In this document: positions 40,009 through 50,137 of the stretch, one piece after another
Position numbering within the stretch: the stretch's first letter is position 1
Layout of the letters: each line of letters opens with the position of its first letter
Assembly: GCA_029834535.1 (NCBI GenBank)
Contig: JAQMWT010000125.1
Location: forward strand, 1-64,000
DNA length: 64,000 bases
DNA from: Chrysophaeum taylorii
Lineage: Eukaryota > Sar > Pelagophyceae > Pelagomonadales > Pelagomonadaceae
Direction of reading: 5' to 3'
Notes under the pieces: generated by a model
The model's database searches: none
The model's input: only the letters and a program-made list of their open reading frames with translations
What the model was told of the DNA's origin: nothing
Program-made: the position numbers and the translations under genes

Positions 40009-42062
40009 ATGTGTGATGAAGTTTGTGTCGTCGCCAAGCACGAGGAGAGCGCGCGGCCAAAGAAGGCGGAACCGCGGCGCAGGAGTAGCGGCGAGCCGCG
40101 GAAGTCTCGAAACAACAATAAGAACGAGCGCACGCCGCAGCGGAGCGGGCGTGGTCGCGGGCGACCGTCACCCCGCAGCGGTGGTGGGCGCGGGCGAGCG
40201 AGTGCCCCCCAGCAAGAATGCGAGGAGGAGAAAGTGGATATGATGTTCGGATTGGAGGAGGACGATCAGGTCGTTCCCGGCGAGGGTCGGTCGCAGAGGA
40301 GAAGCCAGCGTCGCGCGGACCACCTGCTTCGGTTCACGGCGCCTCCGCGCGAGGCGTCGAGGCCGGGGGAGGCTCGGCGGGGAACGCGCGAAATTCGGCG
40401 CAAGCCGCGGGCTTCGGTTGGTGGTGCGTTCGAGAACAGCGGGGTCCGGCTGCTGGTGACGGACGGGGGCGCGTCTCCGCTGGCGGCCGACGCGGACGCG
40501 TCGCCCGAATGGCGGAACGTGTGCGCGATCGAGGCCCCCGAGGCCGAGTGTCCGATTTGCCTGTATTCCCCCAGGGCGCCGGTCGCCGGGAGCTGCGGGC
40601 ACGTGTTCTGCGCGGCGTGCGTCGTGCGGCACCTGTCGATGGTCGAGGTGAGTCGGTCCAAGCGGTGTCCGTGCTGCAATCGGTCGCTCGCCGCGAGCGA
40701 GCTGAGGCCGGTGCGGTTCTTTGCCGAAAGCGAGTTGTTCGTGCTGCTCGAAAGGCCGCGGGCGGCGCGAGCCGCTCGACCTTTCGTCGAGGGCGCCGCG
40801 CGCAACGTCGCGCTGCCCGTCGCCTCGGTCGCAACACAATTTTGCGACGCGCATTCCAAGCTCACGCTCGCGGGTTCGGACGGCGTCGTGGACGCCGTAT
40901 TCGACCGCCTCGGCGACGAGCTGCGGGAGGCGGCGGTCGAGGCGGAGGACGACCTCGGTCGCGCGAGCGTCGCCGCGGCCGTCGCGGCGATGGCGACCGT
41001 CCGCGAGGCGCTCGGCCCGGCGGTCGAAACCGCCGACCCGTTGCCTTCCCCCGCCGACGGCAAGGTGTTCTTTTTCTACGGCCGGGCCGACGGCGAGCCG
41101 ACCTTTCTCCATCCGCTCGCGCTCCGGTGCCTGCTCGCGGCTGCGGGCGGCGACGCGTCGCGGCTGCCGCGGTCGCTCTCGCTTGGGCGCGCGCGCAACG
41201 TCGACCGCTTCGAGCAATGCGTCGAGTCGCGTCGCCGGCTGCCGTGGCTCGCTCACGTCCAGCTCGGGTGCGACGTCGCGCTCGTCGACGTCGACGTCGA
41301 GGACCTCAACAGTGGTGGTGGTGGCGACGACGACTGGGGGGCCCGGGCGGCGGTCGCGCGCGACGCCGACGCCGAGCTCTCGGCAGCGTACGCGGCGCGC
41401 GACGAGCGCCTGCGGAAGGACCGCGACAAGCGCCGCCGGGCCGAGAAGAAGCTCCGGGCCAAGGCAAAAAAGGAAGCGCGGCTCCCGGACCAGGCGGCCC
41501 TCGAGGAGCTCCGCGCTCTCCGATCATTCGAGCTCAACAACGACGACTTCGCTCCGCTCTCGGCCGCCGCCGCCTCGCTCGAGGACCCCGCGTTGGCGCG
41601 CTCGCCCGAGGAACCCTCCTTCGCCGCGCTGGTAGCCAGAGGCTTCGCCGCCGAACTCGGCTGCCCGGCCCTCGGTTCGTCCCCGCGCGACGCGCCCGCC
41701 ACCAGCCCCTCGTGCTGGGGCCGCCCGATCGCGTACGCGCCCCCCCTTCTTTTTTTGTCTAACCCCGTCGCAGCAGCCGACGACGCCCTCCCCCGCCGCC
41801 GGCCGACGAGATCCCCTCGGGCGACGCCTTCGCGCCCCCGCCACCCAACCGCGAACTCGTGAGTCGTCTCTGTTTTCGATATCATTTGTCCCCGCAGGCG
41901 CTGGCGGGCGCCCTCGAGACGGCGCTTCGCGACGACGAGCACCGACGATCTGCCTCGCAGGCAGCTGCCCCGGGATCCTCCTCCTCCTCCTCTTCCTCGA
42001 GAAAAAAGAAGGAGAAAAGGGCCGTCCTCTCCCTCACAGGCGGAGGCCGCCGCTACGACTAG
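40009..42062 (+). CDS. RNF10: RNF10-like RING E3 ubiquitin ligase, three exons
   Basis: Exons 40009-41732, 41774-41858 and 41898-42062 give 657 residues. The N-terminus is basic and Gly/Arg-rich. The RING finger at ~181-226 reads CPICLYSPRAPVAGSCGHVF, CAACVVRHL, then CPCC. Residues ~345-420 (KVFFFYGRADGEPTFLHPLA, LPWLAHVQLGCD) match the RNF10-specific region after the RING. In animals RNF10 ubiquitinates 40S proteins on stalled ribosomes. Splicing yields the frame EIPSGDAFAPPPPNREL joined to ALAGALETALRDDEH and a Lys-rich end (AVLSLTGGGRRYD). Start is ATG 40009. Confidence 0.82.
41733..41773 (+). other. 41-nt intron 1, RNF10
   Basis: Donor GTACGC, a pyrimidine run, a TCTAAC branch-like site and acceptor TCGCAG. 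A second in-frame CAG at 41776 would give 44 nt. Either choice restores the downstream frame. Confidence 0.7.
41859..41897 (+). other. 39-nt intron 2, RNF10
   Basis: Donor GTGAGT, acceptor CCGCAG, phase 0 in the spliced frame. The unspliced frames meet a stop or lose coherence here. Confidence 0.7.
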
Positions 42063-42879
42063 AGGGTCCCTCCCTTGGCGTCGTCTGCCTCCCCTACTCG
42101 CGGAGGACCCAAGTTCCACCACCACCACCACCACTCGTACGTGACAATAATGACCGAACAATTATTTCGCCAAACAACGCTGGAGCGCGTTGCAGTAGTG
42201 GGCACCACTGGTGGTGGACTTCTTCGTCTACCTTGTTGGGAACGCCCGCGGGACGCGTCGTCGTCACGCGGCCGGCCTACCAAGATGGCTCGCTCTTATG
42301 ACCGAATCCGCGAGGTCTCGCAAGTCGTCCGCAGAGCGAGGCGCAGGGTCGATGATCTGGACTTCGTGGCCCGCGTCTTCGAGCGCCGGACGAAGAAGCC
42401 ATCAAGCGGCACAACTGCCAAAGCCCTCATCGAATGAATCAGGTACTGGGGCTACACAGCAACCCCTCCAAGTTCCAGGATCGGCCTCCTACCTAGACGC
42501 GGCGGCTGCGCTTGCACTTTGCCAGCCGACGCCGATACCAAGGACAACACGTTCTGCTGCCCCGCCTAGGACTTTTTCTCCAACGCGCGCCGCGCTGAGG
42601 AGGAGACCTCATGTCGGCAGCAACTGGAAAACCAGACACTGGGTGGTTTCCCCTGTGTCAACCCCTACCAGTACCACCGCTCCGGCGCAGAGATGCAGGA
42701 AGATCCACCGCCACCAGCGATGCCGGTGGAGAAACGACGCGCACTGTACCACTTCACTAACTTCAACGTCCTCAACTAAAAAAGGGTACTTGCGAAAGCC
42801 CGAAAGCGAGTATCACAGGGGTATATATAGCCCCGCGCACTCACACACACCAGGACAGGCTAGCACAAACACTAGACCC
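42063..42879. other. Intergenic 0.8 kb
   Basis: Plus-strand frames at 42075-42437 and 42211-42945 are open but have no recognisable domain. A (CCA)n run near 42116 codes a His tract in one of them. I do not call a gene. Confidence 0.4.
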
Positions 42880-43565
42880 CCCTCATCTGGGCGCTTTCAC
42901 TTACCAGGACCGGATGTTCATCTCCGACGCAGATGTTCATCTTAAGCAGATGGCGTCGTCGTCTGCCCTCATCTGGGCGCTTTCACTTACCAGGACCGGA
43001 TGTTCATCTCCGACGCAGATGTTCATCTTAAGCAGATGGCGTCGTCGTCTGCTGGGTCCCCATCGTCTCGCATACACATACATGCTTGACTCGCCCCAGA
43101 TGTTCACGTTTCACTATGATGGGGAAGCACAGGGGTATATATAGCCCCGGGCACTCGCACACACCAGGACCGGCATTCCTACCCTTCCTTTTGGTTATGG
43201 GCCCTTAAAGCGCTCGAGGTGGATCGCGTGTTCGAATCCGCCCCACCGCTGCGCCGCAAGGAGTGTGTGAGTGTCTACAAAGCAGTTGCCGTCGCCAACT
43301 GCTGGAGCCCCATCGTCTAGCACAAACACTAGACCCCCCTCATCTGGGCGCTTTCACTTACCAGGACCGGGTGTTCATCTCCGACGCAGATGTTCATCTT
43401 AAGCAGATGGCGTCGTCGTCTGCTGGGTCCCCATCGTCTCGCATACACATACATGCTTGACTCGCCCCAGATGTTCACGTTTCACTATGATGGGGAAGCA
43501 CAGGGGTATATATAGCCCCGCGCACTCACACACACCAGGACCGGCATTCCTACCCTTCCTTTTGA
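42880..43565 (+). repeat. Local repeat array, two unit types
   Basis: Unit A, about 85 bp (TCATCTGGGCGCTTTCACTT...), occurs at about 42880, 42966 and 43338. Unit B, about 140 bp (CCCATCGTCTCGCATACACA...TATATATAG), follows at about 43051 and 43426. A partial third B-like end lies at 42815-42850. The order A-A-B, spacer, A-B suggests segmental duplication. Each B end has GGGGTATATATAGCCCC, which resembles a TATA box. Confidence 0.8.
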
Positions 43566-43792
43566 GTATATCGGTCCTCCCGTGCTGGACTGCCTTCGGC
43601 ATAGTAGGTAGCTGCTACTTGAATAGCGGCTGGCTCGACTGGCGCAGAAAGAAAGAAACACACACACACACCCCTGTTATGACACGCAACGGATCCAACA
43701 AGAAACTATCGCACCAACGTAACCCTTTGAGTTACTCCTAAATAAACCCTTGTTGTTAAGACAACAACAACAACAACAACAACTTTTCTGCG
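43566..43792. promoter_or_regulatory. Upstream region of the histidine phosphatase gene
   Basis: AT-richer sequence ending in an (AAC)n run at about 43758-43783, close to the ATG. TATATATAG at 43507 in the repeat array could be a promoter element. Confidence 0.3.
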
Positions 43793-44512
43793 ATGCACCA
43801 CTTGGTGCTCGCAGCCGCGATGGTAGTGCCGCGACGCTTTTTGGTCGCGCGCCACGGGCTTACAAATTGGAATCAAGAAGGACGAATCCAGGGAACGCTC
43901 GACCTCTCCGAGCTGACGGCCGAGGGCGTGGACCAGGCAGAAGCGTTGGGGGCGCACATCGCCTCGACTGAGGTGGTGGGGGCCGTTTGGTGCTCGCCCC
44001 TGCGCAGGGCGCGGCAGACCCTCGCCGCTATCGAGGCCAAGTGCGCCGAGGGCGGGCGGTCGCTGCCTCCGCCCATTATTCACGATAATCTAAAGGAAAT
44101 AGATCTTTACGGATGGCACGGCCAGCTCAAGACCGACATCGAAAAAACCGAGCCCGAGGCTTGGCTCCGCTGGAAGTCCAACCCACAAGCCTACCGCACG
44201 CCGGAGGGGGCCGCGCCGTTGCCCGAACTCTGGGAGAGAGCGCGCTCTAGTTGGAGACTGCTCCTCGCCGCTGAAACCGTGGACACTACGCTCGTCGTCG
44301 CGCACGGCGCGTTTAATCGCTGCCTCGTCGCATCCGCGCTCGGCTGCGACATCGACGCCTTTCGCGACTCGCGATTTCAGTTCGAAAACTGCGCCATGTT
44401 CGAGCTTGTCTTCCACGGCGACGACCTCGCGACCTGGCGCAAGGTGTTTACCCCATCATCGAACGGGCAGGAGGTGGCGACCCCCCCGGTCGTCGCCGGG
44501 GCCTTCTTCTAG
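43793..44512 (+). CDS. Histidine phosphatase superfamily (phosphoglycerate mutase-like)
   Basis: The protein has 239 residues. The catalytic RHG motif is at 20-22 within VARHGLTNWNQEGRIQG. The acid residue lies in LKEIDLYGWHGQ (~103), and the second catalytic His in LVVAHGAFNRCLVAS (~167). The middle has CSPLRRARQTLAAIEA (~65-80), the standard substrate loop. It may be a broad-specificity phosphatase rather than a glycolytic mutase, because it is short and monomer-like. The first residues (MHHLVLAAAMVVPRR) are weakly signal-like. It is convergent with RPA3. Confidence 0.85.
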   Translation: MHHLVLAAAMVVPRRFLVARHGLTNWNQEGRIQGTLDLSELTAEGVDQAEALGAHIASTEVVGAVWCSPLRRARQTLAAIEAKCAEGGRSLPPPIIHDNLKEIDLYGWHGQLKTDIEKTEPEAWLRWKSNPQAYRTPEGAAPLPELWERARSSWRLLLAAETVDTTLVVAHGAFNRCLVASALGCDIDAFRDSRFQFENCAMFELVFHGDDLATWRKVFTPSSNGQEVATPPVVAGAFF

Positions 44513-44591
44513 ACGCCGCGCGATTTTATATTGTATTACGAAGCTTTCTTAACTGGACCACCGATCCTCGGTGCCGGCAGGCCATAGCTGG

Positions 44592-45020
44592 TCACGCCAT
44601 AAACAGTCGGCGATACTTGTCGTTGGCGAGCTCGACGAGGCCGTCGTAGTTCTTGAGGTCTGCGGGCGATCGTGTGTGTGTGTGGTCTCCTAACAATAAA
44701 TAGAATCGCACCGAACTGCTCGCCAAAGCTCGTCACGCGCAAGGGCTTGATGCACGAGCTGTTCTGCACGGTGCCGAGCACCTCGACATAATAACCCGGT
44801 TGGGGCATAGCCTCGCTGCTGCCGCTCAGGGCTAGCCGCACTTCTACGTCGTCCTGCGGTGCGTCGGCGCGGGTCGGTGCGACACACGCACCGAAGTTCG
44901 CACGAGGTCGGGCCCTGCGACTTGTCCGACGACGGACACGGTCGCACCTTTGTCCACCGTCGTCAGCATCTTGCCGTTGAGCCGAGCTGCCGCTCCGGTT
45001 TCGAAAAACTCCGAGCCCAT
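44592..45020 (-). CDS. RPA3: Replication protein A 14-kDa subunit, three exons
   Basis: Exons on the minus strand, 45020-44892, 44853-44712 and 44659-44592, give 112 residues (human 121). The OB-fold start reads AARLNGKMLTTVDKGATVSV, followed by VGQVAGPD. Exon 2 has YYVEVLGTVQNSSCIKPLRV and exon 3 joins as GEQFDLKNYDGLVELANDKY, all matching RPA14. RPA14 is the small subunit of the heterotrimer that coats single-stranded DNA. Reading without splicing gives a stop after exon 1. The ATG at 45020 is the first in frame. Confidence 0.8.
44660..44711 (-). other. 52-nt intron 2, RPA3
   Basis: Minus strand: donor GTGCGA, a (CA)n run, acceptor CCGCAG. The join gives ...GEQF-DLKNYDG... in frame. Confidence 0.75.
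44854..44891 (-). other. 38-nt intron 1, RPA3
   Basis: Minus strand: donor GTGCGT, acceptor CCGCAG. It lies between LVRTS and DDVEVRLALSG and is in phase 0. This is the shortest intron in the window. Confidence 0.75.
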
Positions 45021-45213
45021 CGCCTGGAACAAGAACTACCAAGACCGCTTGTTCGTTTTGAATTCAAAACCGACCGTTACCCTAAGAAAAGTTGTTCGCA
45101 TGTTCGCTAACCCTTTAGTTGTTTTTGTCAAAGACACACCACGTCGAATTTTTTTTTCCACATTTTTTACACGCAGCGAGCAACGAGGAGGTTTTTGAAT
45201 CAATCATTCTCCA

Positions 45214-45251
45214 AGAAGAAGAAGAAGAAGAAGAAGAAGAAGAAGAAGAAG
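45214..45251 (+). repeat. (GAA)n microsatellite
   Basis: A run of GAA triplets between RPA3 and the transferase gene. No gene is supported in 45021-45630. Confidence 0.9.
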
Positions 45252-45630
45252 ATCATAAGGTTCAACAAAAGAGAGGGTGCGCGTCGACATTCTCGGTACA
45301 ATTGGCGGGGGGGGCACATAGGTAGGGGACAGGGTGCCTATTATAATTGATCGATCGGAGCAAGCGAAGGCCCAAACTACTGAGCGCGACAACAGATAAC
45401 AGACAGACAGACACGAGACTACTAGAGTTGTAGAGGAGTAACGAAACGGAGCGGCGAGATCGAGGGGGTCGCGAGGGGGAGGAGAAGGCACAGAACGAAA
45501 AGGAAGCGAACGACGCGATGATGATAAATCCAAGCAAGCATGGTGTTGTCACTCGCCCGGGGGCGCGTTTAGAGAGGTCCCGACGACGGCGTGATGATGG
45601 TGGTGGCAAGAAAGGCAGGGCAGAACTCTA

Positions 45631-46674
45631 CTAGACCCCCCGTGGCGAGGGGTCATCCGGTGACTCTGAAGGTGCCGAGGAGGCCTCCGGACACGGGGCG
45701 ACGAAAAACCGCGCGGGATCGTCGGCGTCGAGGACGTCGCGCGCGTTCAAGGCGGAGGTCGACGCGCCCAGAATCGGTACGGTGTCGCCGCGCGCCCGCG
45801 CCGTCGTGACGATGCGGAGAAATTCCTGGCGCGGCATGTTGGTCGCGCCCATGGCAATCTTGTAGGGGAGCTCCATGCCGAGATCCCAGAGGACGTAGCC
45901 CGAGAGGCGGAGCCAGTTTGCCGTCGCGGCGCACTGGACGCTGCCCGCGCTCGGAAAGTTGGAAAAGCCCGAGAGCGAGGTGTAGACGTTGCCGCACGCA
46001 TACCCGAGCTCGCCGGCGACGAGGGTATCGTCGCGCCAACACTCGAAAGTGTGAACGCGCACGCACGACATCGGAGGCGACTCGAGGATGGCGCGGAAGG
46101 CGGCCACGAGCGGCGGGTACAGCCAACACTCGTCGCCGTGTTGGCGGCTGATCCCTTTGACCACCGCGTCGAAGGCGGCGTCGCACGAGACGCGGAAGTG
46201 CTTGGCCTTGCGTCGTATCGACCGGGGCGCGCGTCGGTCTTCAAACCGCAGAGCACACCGCTGCCGGTGGAGCTTTGGAAGCAACGCGTAGGTGTCGGCG
46301 GCGACGCGCTGCGCCATGGTCAAAAACCCGTGGGACATGAGCGCCGCGATAAACCCCGGCTCGAAGCTCGACGCCCAGCAGAATTCGCCGCCGTACCGAG
46401 ACGCGATGAGCCGCGCGACGCGCTCGAGGCTCGCCTCATCGCACCGCTCGATGAACGGCACGCCCTCAAGCCACGGACACGAACGCGCGATCCGCCGAGA
46501 CGACTCCTCCGCGTTCTCCTCACGACGCGACACGGGCAGCCAGTAACGAGACGCAGGCTTCGACTCCTCCTTGGAAGACACAGTCACGCGAATCACCTCC
46601 TCCCCGCTGCTCTTCGACTCCGCGGCCGAGCTTTTACCCGGACCGCTCACCGTCGCGGCCGTTATCAAAAACAT
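45631..46674 (-). CDS. Leucyl/phenylalanyl-tRNA-protein transferase homologue (Aat family)
   Basis: The protein has 347 residues from the ATG at 46674. FCWASSFEPGFIAALMSHGF (~96-115) matches the Aat motif that begins the GNAT-like domain. Then come VVKGISRQHGDECWLYPPLV and VRVHTFECWRDDTLVAGELG (~212-240), where bacterial Aat has HS.E.W....LVGG. LPYKIAMGATNMPRQEFLRI near 292-311 corresponds to the ending .G...IPR.EF. Bacterial Aat attaches Leu/Phe to proteins to mark them for degradation. Its role in an algal cell is unknown. The first ~90 residues may be a targeting or added domain. Confidence 0.75.
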   Translation of the reverse strand: MFLITAATVSGPGKSSAAESKSSGEEVIRVTVSSKEESKPASRYWLPVSRREENAEESSRRIARSCPWLEGVPFIERCDEASLERVARLIASRYGGEFCWASSFEPGFIAALMSHGFLTMAQRVAADTYALLPKLHRQRCALRFEDRRAPRSIRRKAKHFRVSCDAAFDAVVKGISRQHGDECWLYPPLVAAFRAILESPPMSCVRVHTFECWRDDTLVAGELGYACGNVYTSLSGFSNFPSAGSVQCAATANWLRLSGYVLWDLGMELPYKIAMGATNMPRQEFLRIVTTARARGDTVPILGASTSALNARDVLDADDPARFFVAPCPEASSAPSESPDDPSPRGV

Positions 46675-46832
46675 CTCAACGCCTTCCGCTCGGAGAACTT
46701 GGCATCGAGGCTCTTTGGGCAGACGGCATTGCTTTCCGTTGAGGTTCTGACTTTGACTTCTCGCGAGACGCCGAGTCGGGGCTAGACGTAAAAACGGAGA
46801 GAGATCCGAGATCGAGATCTCGTGGCGGCCCT

Positions 46833-46977
<145 letters not shown>

Positions 46978-47206
46978 TAAAAAGTCGAAAGAGGAAGGGT
47001 CGCTGAGAGAGAGACTCTTGAGAGCCACCGTTGCACACCACGCCCAACACGTCTATTCTCCCTCCCGTAGATCCACCACTCATATCACCCGGTGTGTTCG
47101 TTCCGGAGCTCTGAAGAGTTGTGGCGCCACACATGTGCACGTACGTCTCTCGAAAAGTCCCACGCGGAAGGGCAGACACTAGATACGCGATCCTAATAAT
47201 AAGTAG

Positions 47207-48716
47207 ACAAGTGCAGGCCAGTAAGTTCACCTAGTCCCAATCTCTAACCCCAGTAAGTTCACCTGGTCAGTTAGTTCACCTAGTCCAAATCTCTAACCCC
47301 AGTAAGTTCGGCGTAAACCCAATCTCTTTAGTTCGGCGTAAACCCGCACCCACTCACCCCACTCTCCTTCGAGCTCGTCGCTCTCACCCCCGCCAATCTA
47401 AGCTGCTTTGATCCGCACACGCCGCTAAACTTTGAGTTTACTCTAAAAGCTCCAGTAAGTTCACACTTGGTCTCAGTAAGCTCACCTGGTCACTAAATTC
47501 ACCTAGTCCCAATCTCTAACCCCAGTAAGTTCACCTGGTTCCAGTAAGTTCACCTGGTCCCAGTAAGTTAACCTATAGTGCGCGTGTAGACGCCGGGAGG
47601 GGGCTTATCGGTATTGCGCAGCACGTGTGGAGTAGGGTGGAGTCGTCGACCAAGAAGAGGATATCCTCGAGGTTGCCGATCGACAGAGAGCCACGTAGAG
47701 CTGGACGTGACAGAAGACGGGCTTGGGCGAGAGGACGCCGACCTCGCAGGGCGTCTGGCCCTGGCTCTTGGTGATCGTTTGGCGTCGGCGGGCCTTAAGG
47801 GATACAGGTTGGAGGAGCCTCGGGGACAACGACACGATCGATCATGTATCTGGTACCGTTGCAGTGGCCGTGCGACGGGTCGAGGTTGCGAAGACATTAA
47901 GCTCGCGATCAAAGTAAGCATGCCGTTGGTTGTCAGGGAGTTGAAAACTCTACTGTAAAGAGCGAGGCGTCGTCTTCCGACCCAGCCTAGTCAGCCGAAA
48001 AGAACTCCGACGCCTCGTCTCCGGGAAAAAAAGGCCGCGGTCATGCGCGCGTTGTTAGCATCGACGACATCGTTTCGACGGGGCGTGAGAATGGCGCGCT
48101 GGCTAAAAGAGCCGCCGCGGGTCGTGGAAATAGTCTGCGAGGTCGCCGTAGACAGCTTCGAGGATCAATGACCGGCTCGCGGGCCTACATGATCCTTACC
48201 CTAAATCTAGGGACAAACGGGCGGGGTCCTCTCTTCGCCTGCCCCACGCCTCGGCGATGACCCCGACTAGGTCCCGCGTACTTATCTCCGCCCGTCAGGC
48301 ACATCCCTCCTACCCCACAAACCCACCCACATCCTTCATGCTCCCCACACACACCCCCCCCTCTTAGCAGTCGACATTTAAAGACAAACAAACAAACATC
48401 CTTCATGCTCCCCACACACACCCCCCTCTTAGCAGTCGACATTTAAAGACAAACAAACAAACAGACAGACAGCAGTCGACACATCCTTCATGCTCCCCAC
48501 ACACACCCCCCCCCTCTTAGCAGTCGACATTTAAAGACAGACAGCAGTCGACATTTAAAGACAGACACACACCCCCCCCTCTTAGCAGTCGACATTTAAA
48601 GACAGACAAACAAACACACACACACCCACAAACCCACCCACATCCTTCATGCTCCCCACACGCACCCCCCCCTCTTAGCAGTCGACATTTAAAGACAGAC
48701 AAACAAACAGACAAAC
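47207..48716 (-). mobile_element. Helitron copy 2, helicase remnant, in tandem with copy 3
   Basis: It shares the GGCCTGCACTTG end (at 47208, minus strand) and interior with copy 1. Helicase remnants are TITKSQGQTPCEVGVL followed by KPVFCHVQLYVALC. It lacks the TCCTAACTACTAATC end: its 5' side passes through an expanded minisatellite directly into copy 3. The plus-strand peptide region is shorter than in copy 1 by an internal deletion. Confidence 0.7.
48330..48716 (+). repeat. Minisatellite, unit about 60-90 bp
   Basis: Units CATCCTTCATGCTCCCCACA...CTCTTAGCAGTCGACATTTA...(ACAAAC)n are repeated several times with variable C, ACAC and ACAAAC runs. The same unit occurs once or twice in copy 1 (37790-37960) and copy 3 (49785-49840). 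Confidence 0.8.
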
Positions 48717-50045
48717 ACAAGTGCAGGCCAGTAAGTTCGCCAGTAAGTTCACCTGGTCCCAATCTCTAACCCCAGTAAGTTCACCTGGTCCGAGTAAGTT
48801 CACCTAGTCCCAATCTCTAACCCCAGTAAGTTCGGTGTAAGCCCACTCGTGCTCACATCCACTCACCCCACTCTCCTTCGAGCTCGTCGCTCTCACCTCC
48901 GCCAATCTAAGCTGCTTTGATCCGTACACGCCGCTCGCCTTTGCGTTCACTCTAAAAGCCCCTGTAAGTTCACTTGGTCTCAGTAAGTTCACCTGGTCAC
49001 TAAGTTCACCTAGTCCCAATCTCAAACCCCAGTTAGTTCACCTGGTCCCAGTAAGTTCACCTACCGTGCGCGTGTAGACGCCGGGAGGGGGCTTATCGGT
49101 ATTGCGCAGCACGTGTGGGGTAGGGTGGAGTCGTCGACTCAGAAGAGGATATCCTCGGGGTTGCCGATCGACAGAGAGCCACGTAGAGCTGGACGTGGCA
49201 GAAGACGGGCTTGGGAAAGAGGACGCCGACCTCGCGGGGCGTCTGGCCCTAGCTCTTGTTGATCGTTTGGCGTAGGCGGGCCTTGAGCGATACAGGTTGG
49301 AGGAGCCTCGGTGACAACGACACGATCGATCATGTATCTGGTACCGTTGCAGTGGCCGTGCGACGGGTCGAGGTTGCGAAGACTTTAAGCTCGCTATCAA
49401 AGTCAGCGTGCCGTTGGTTGTCAGGGAGTTGAAAACTCTACTGTAAAGAGCGAGGCGTCGTCTTCCGACCCAACCTAGTCGGCCGAAAAGAACTCCGACG
49501 CCTCGTCTCCGGGAAAAAAAGGCCGCGGTCATGCGCGCGTTGTCAGCATCGACAACATCGTTTCGACGGGGCGTGAGAATGGCGCGCTGAAAGAGCCGCC
49601 GCGGGTCGTGGAAATAGTCTGCGAGGTCGCCGTAGACGGCTTGGAGGATCACTGTCTGGCTCTCGCGCCTACCTGATCCTTACTCTCGGGCCTACCTGAC
49701 CCTTACCCTAAATCGAGGGACTAGGTCCCGCGTACTTATCTCCGCCCGTCAGGCACATCCCTCATACCCCACAAACCCACCCACATCCTTCATGCTCCCC
49801 ACACGCACCCCCCCCTCTTAGCAGTCGACATTTAAAGACAGATGGAGGATCACTGTCTGGCTCTCGCGCCTACCTGATCCTTACTCTCGCGCCTATCTGA
49901 TCCTTACCCTAAATCGAGGGACAAACAGACAGACAGACAGACAGACAAACATCTGTCGATTAGTAGTTAGGACAAACAAACAAACAGACACACAGACAAA
50001 CATCTGTCGATTAGTAGTTAGGATCTGTCGATTAGTAGTTAGGAT
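48717..50045 (-). mobile_element. Helitron copy 3, helicase remnant
   Basis: It has both ends: TCCTAACTACTAATCGACAG at 50044 leftwards and GGCCTGCACTTG at 48718. The 5' end sequence is repeated about three times (49940-50045). The helicase part is the most readable: AVYGDLADYFHDPRRLFQRA and ILTPRRNDVVDADNARM match the conserved Helitron block FRDP..L..RAILTP.N. The rest is in changing frames. Internally deleted relative to copy 1. Confidence 0.75.
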
Positions 50046-50137
50046 GCTCGGAAGTGCGGAGGTCGTCGTCGTCGCCGCCATCGAAACGAGAGGCAGGTGG
50101 GAACTAATAATTACAAAATCCAAGGTTATAATAATAA

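Noticed and set aside
43190-43270. tRNA-like B box (GTTCGAATCC at 43230-43239)
   Set aside because: No matching A box or foldable acceptor and anticodon arms are found upstream; at most a tRNA-derived scrap.
45204-45609. Minus-strand hydrophobic frame near the (GAA)n repeat
   Set aside because: It starts with TTG, is partly a Leu run coded by the microsatellite, and has no family match.
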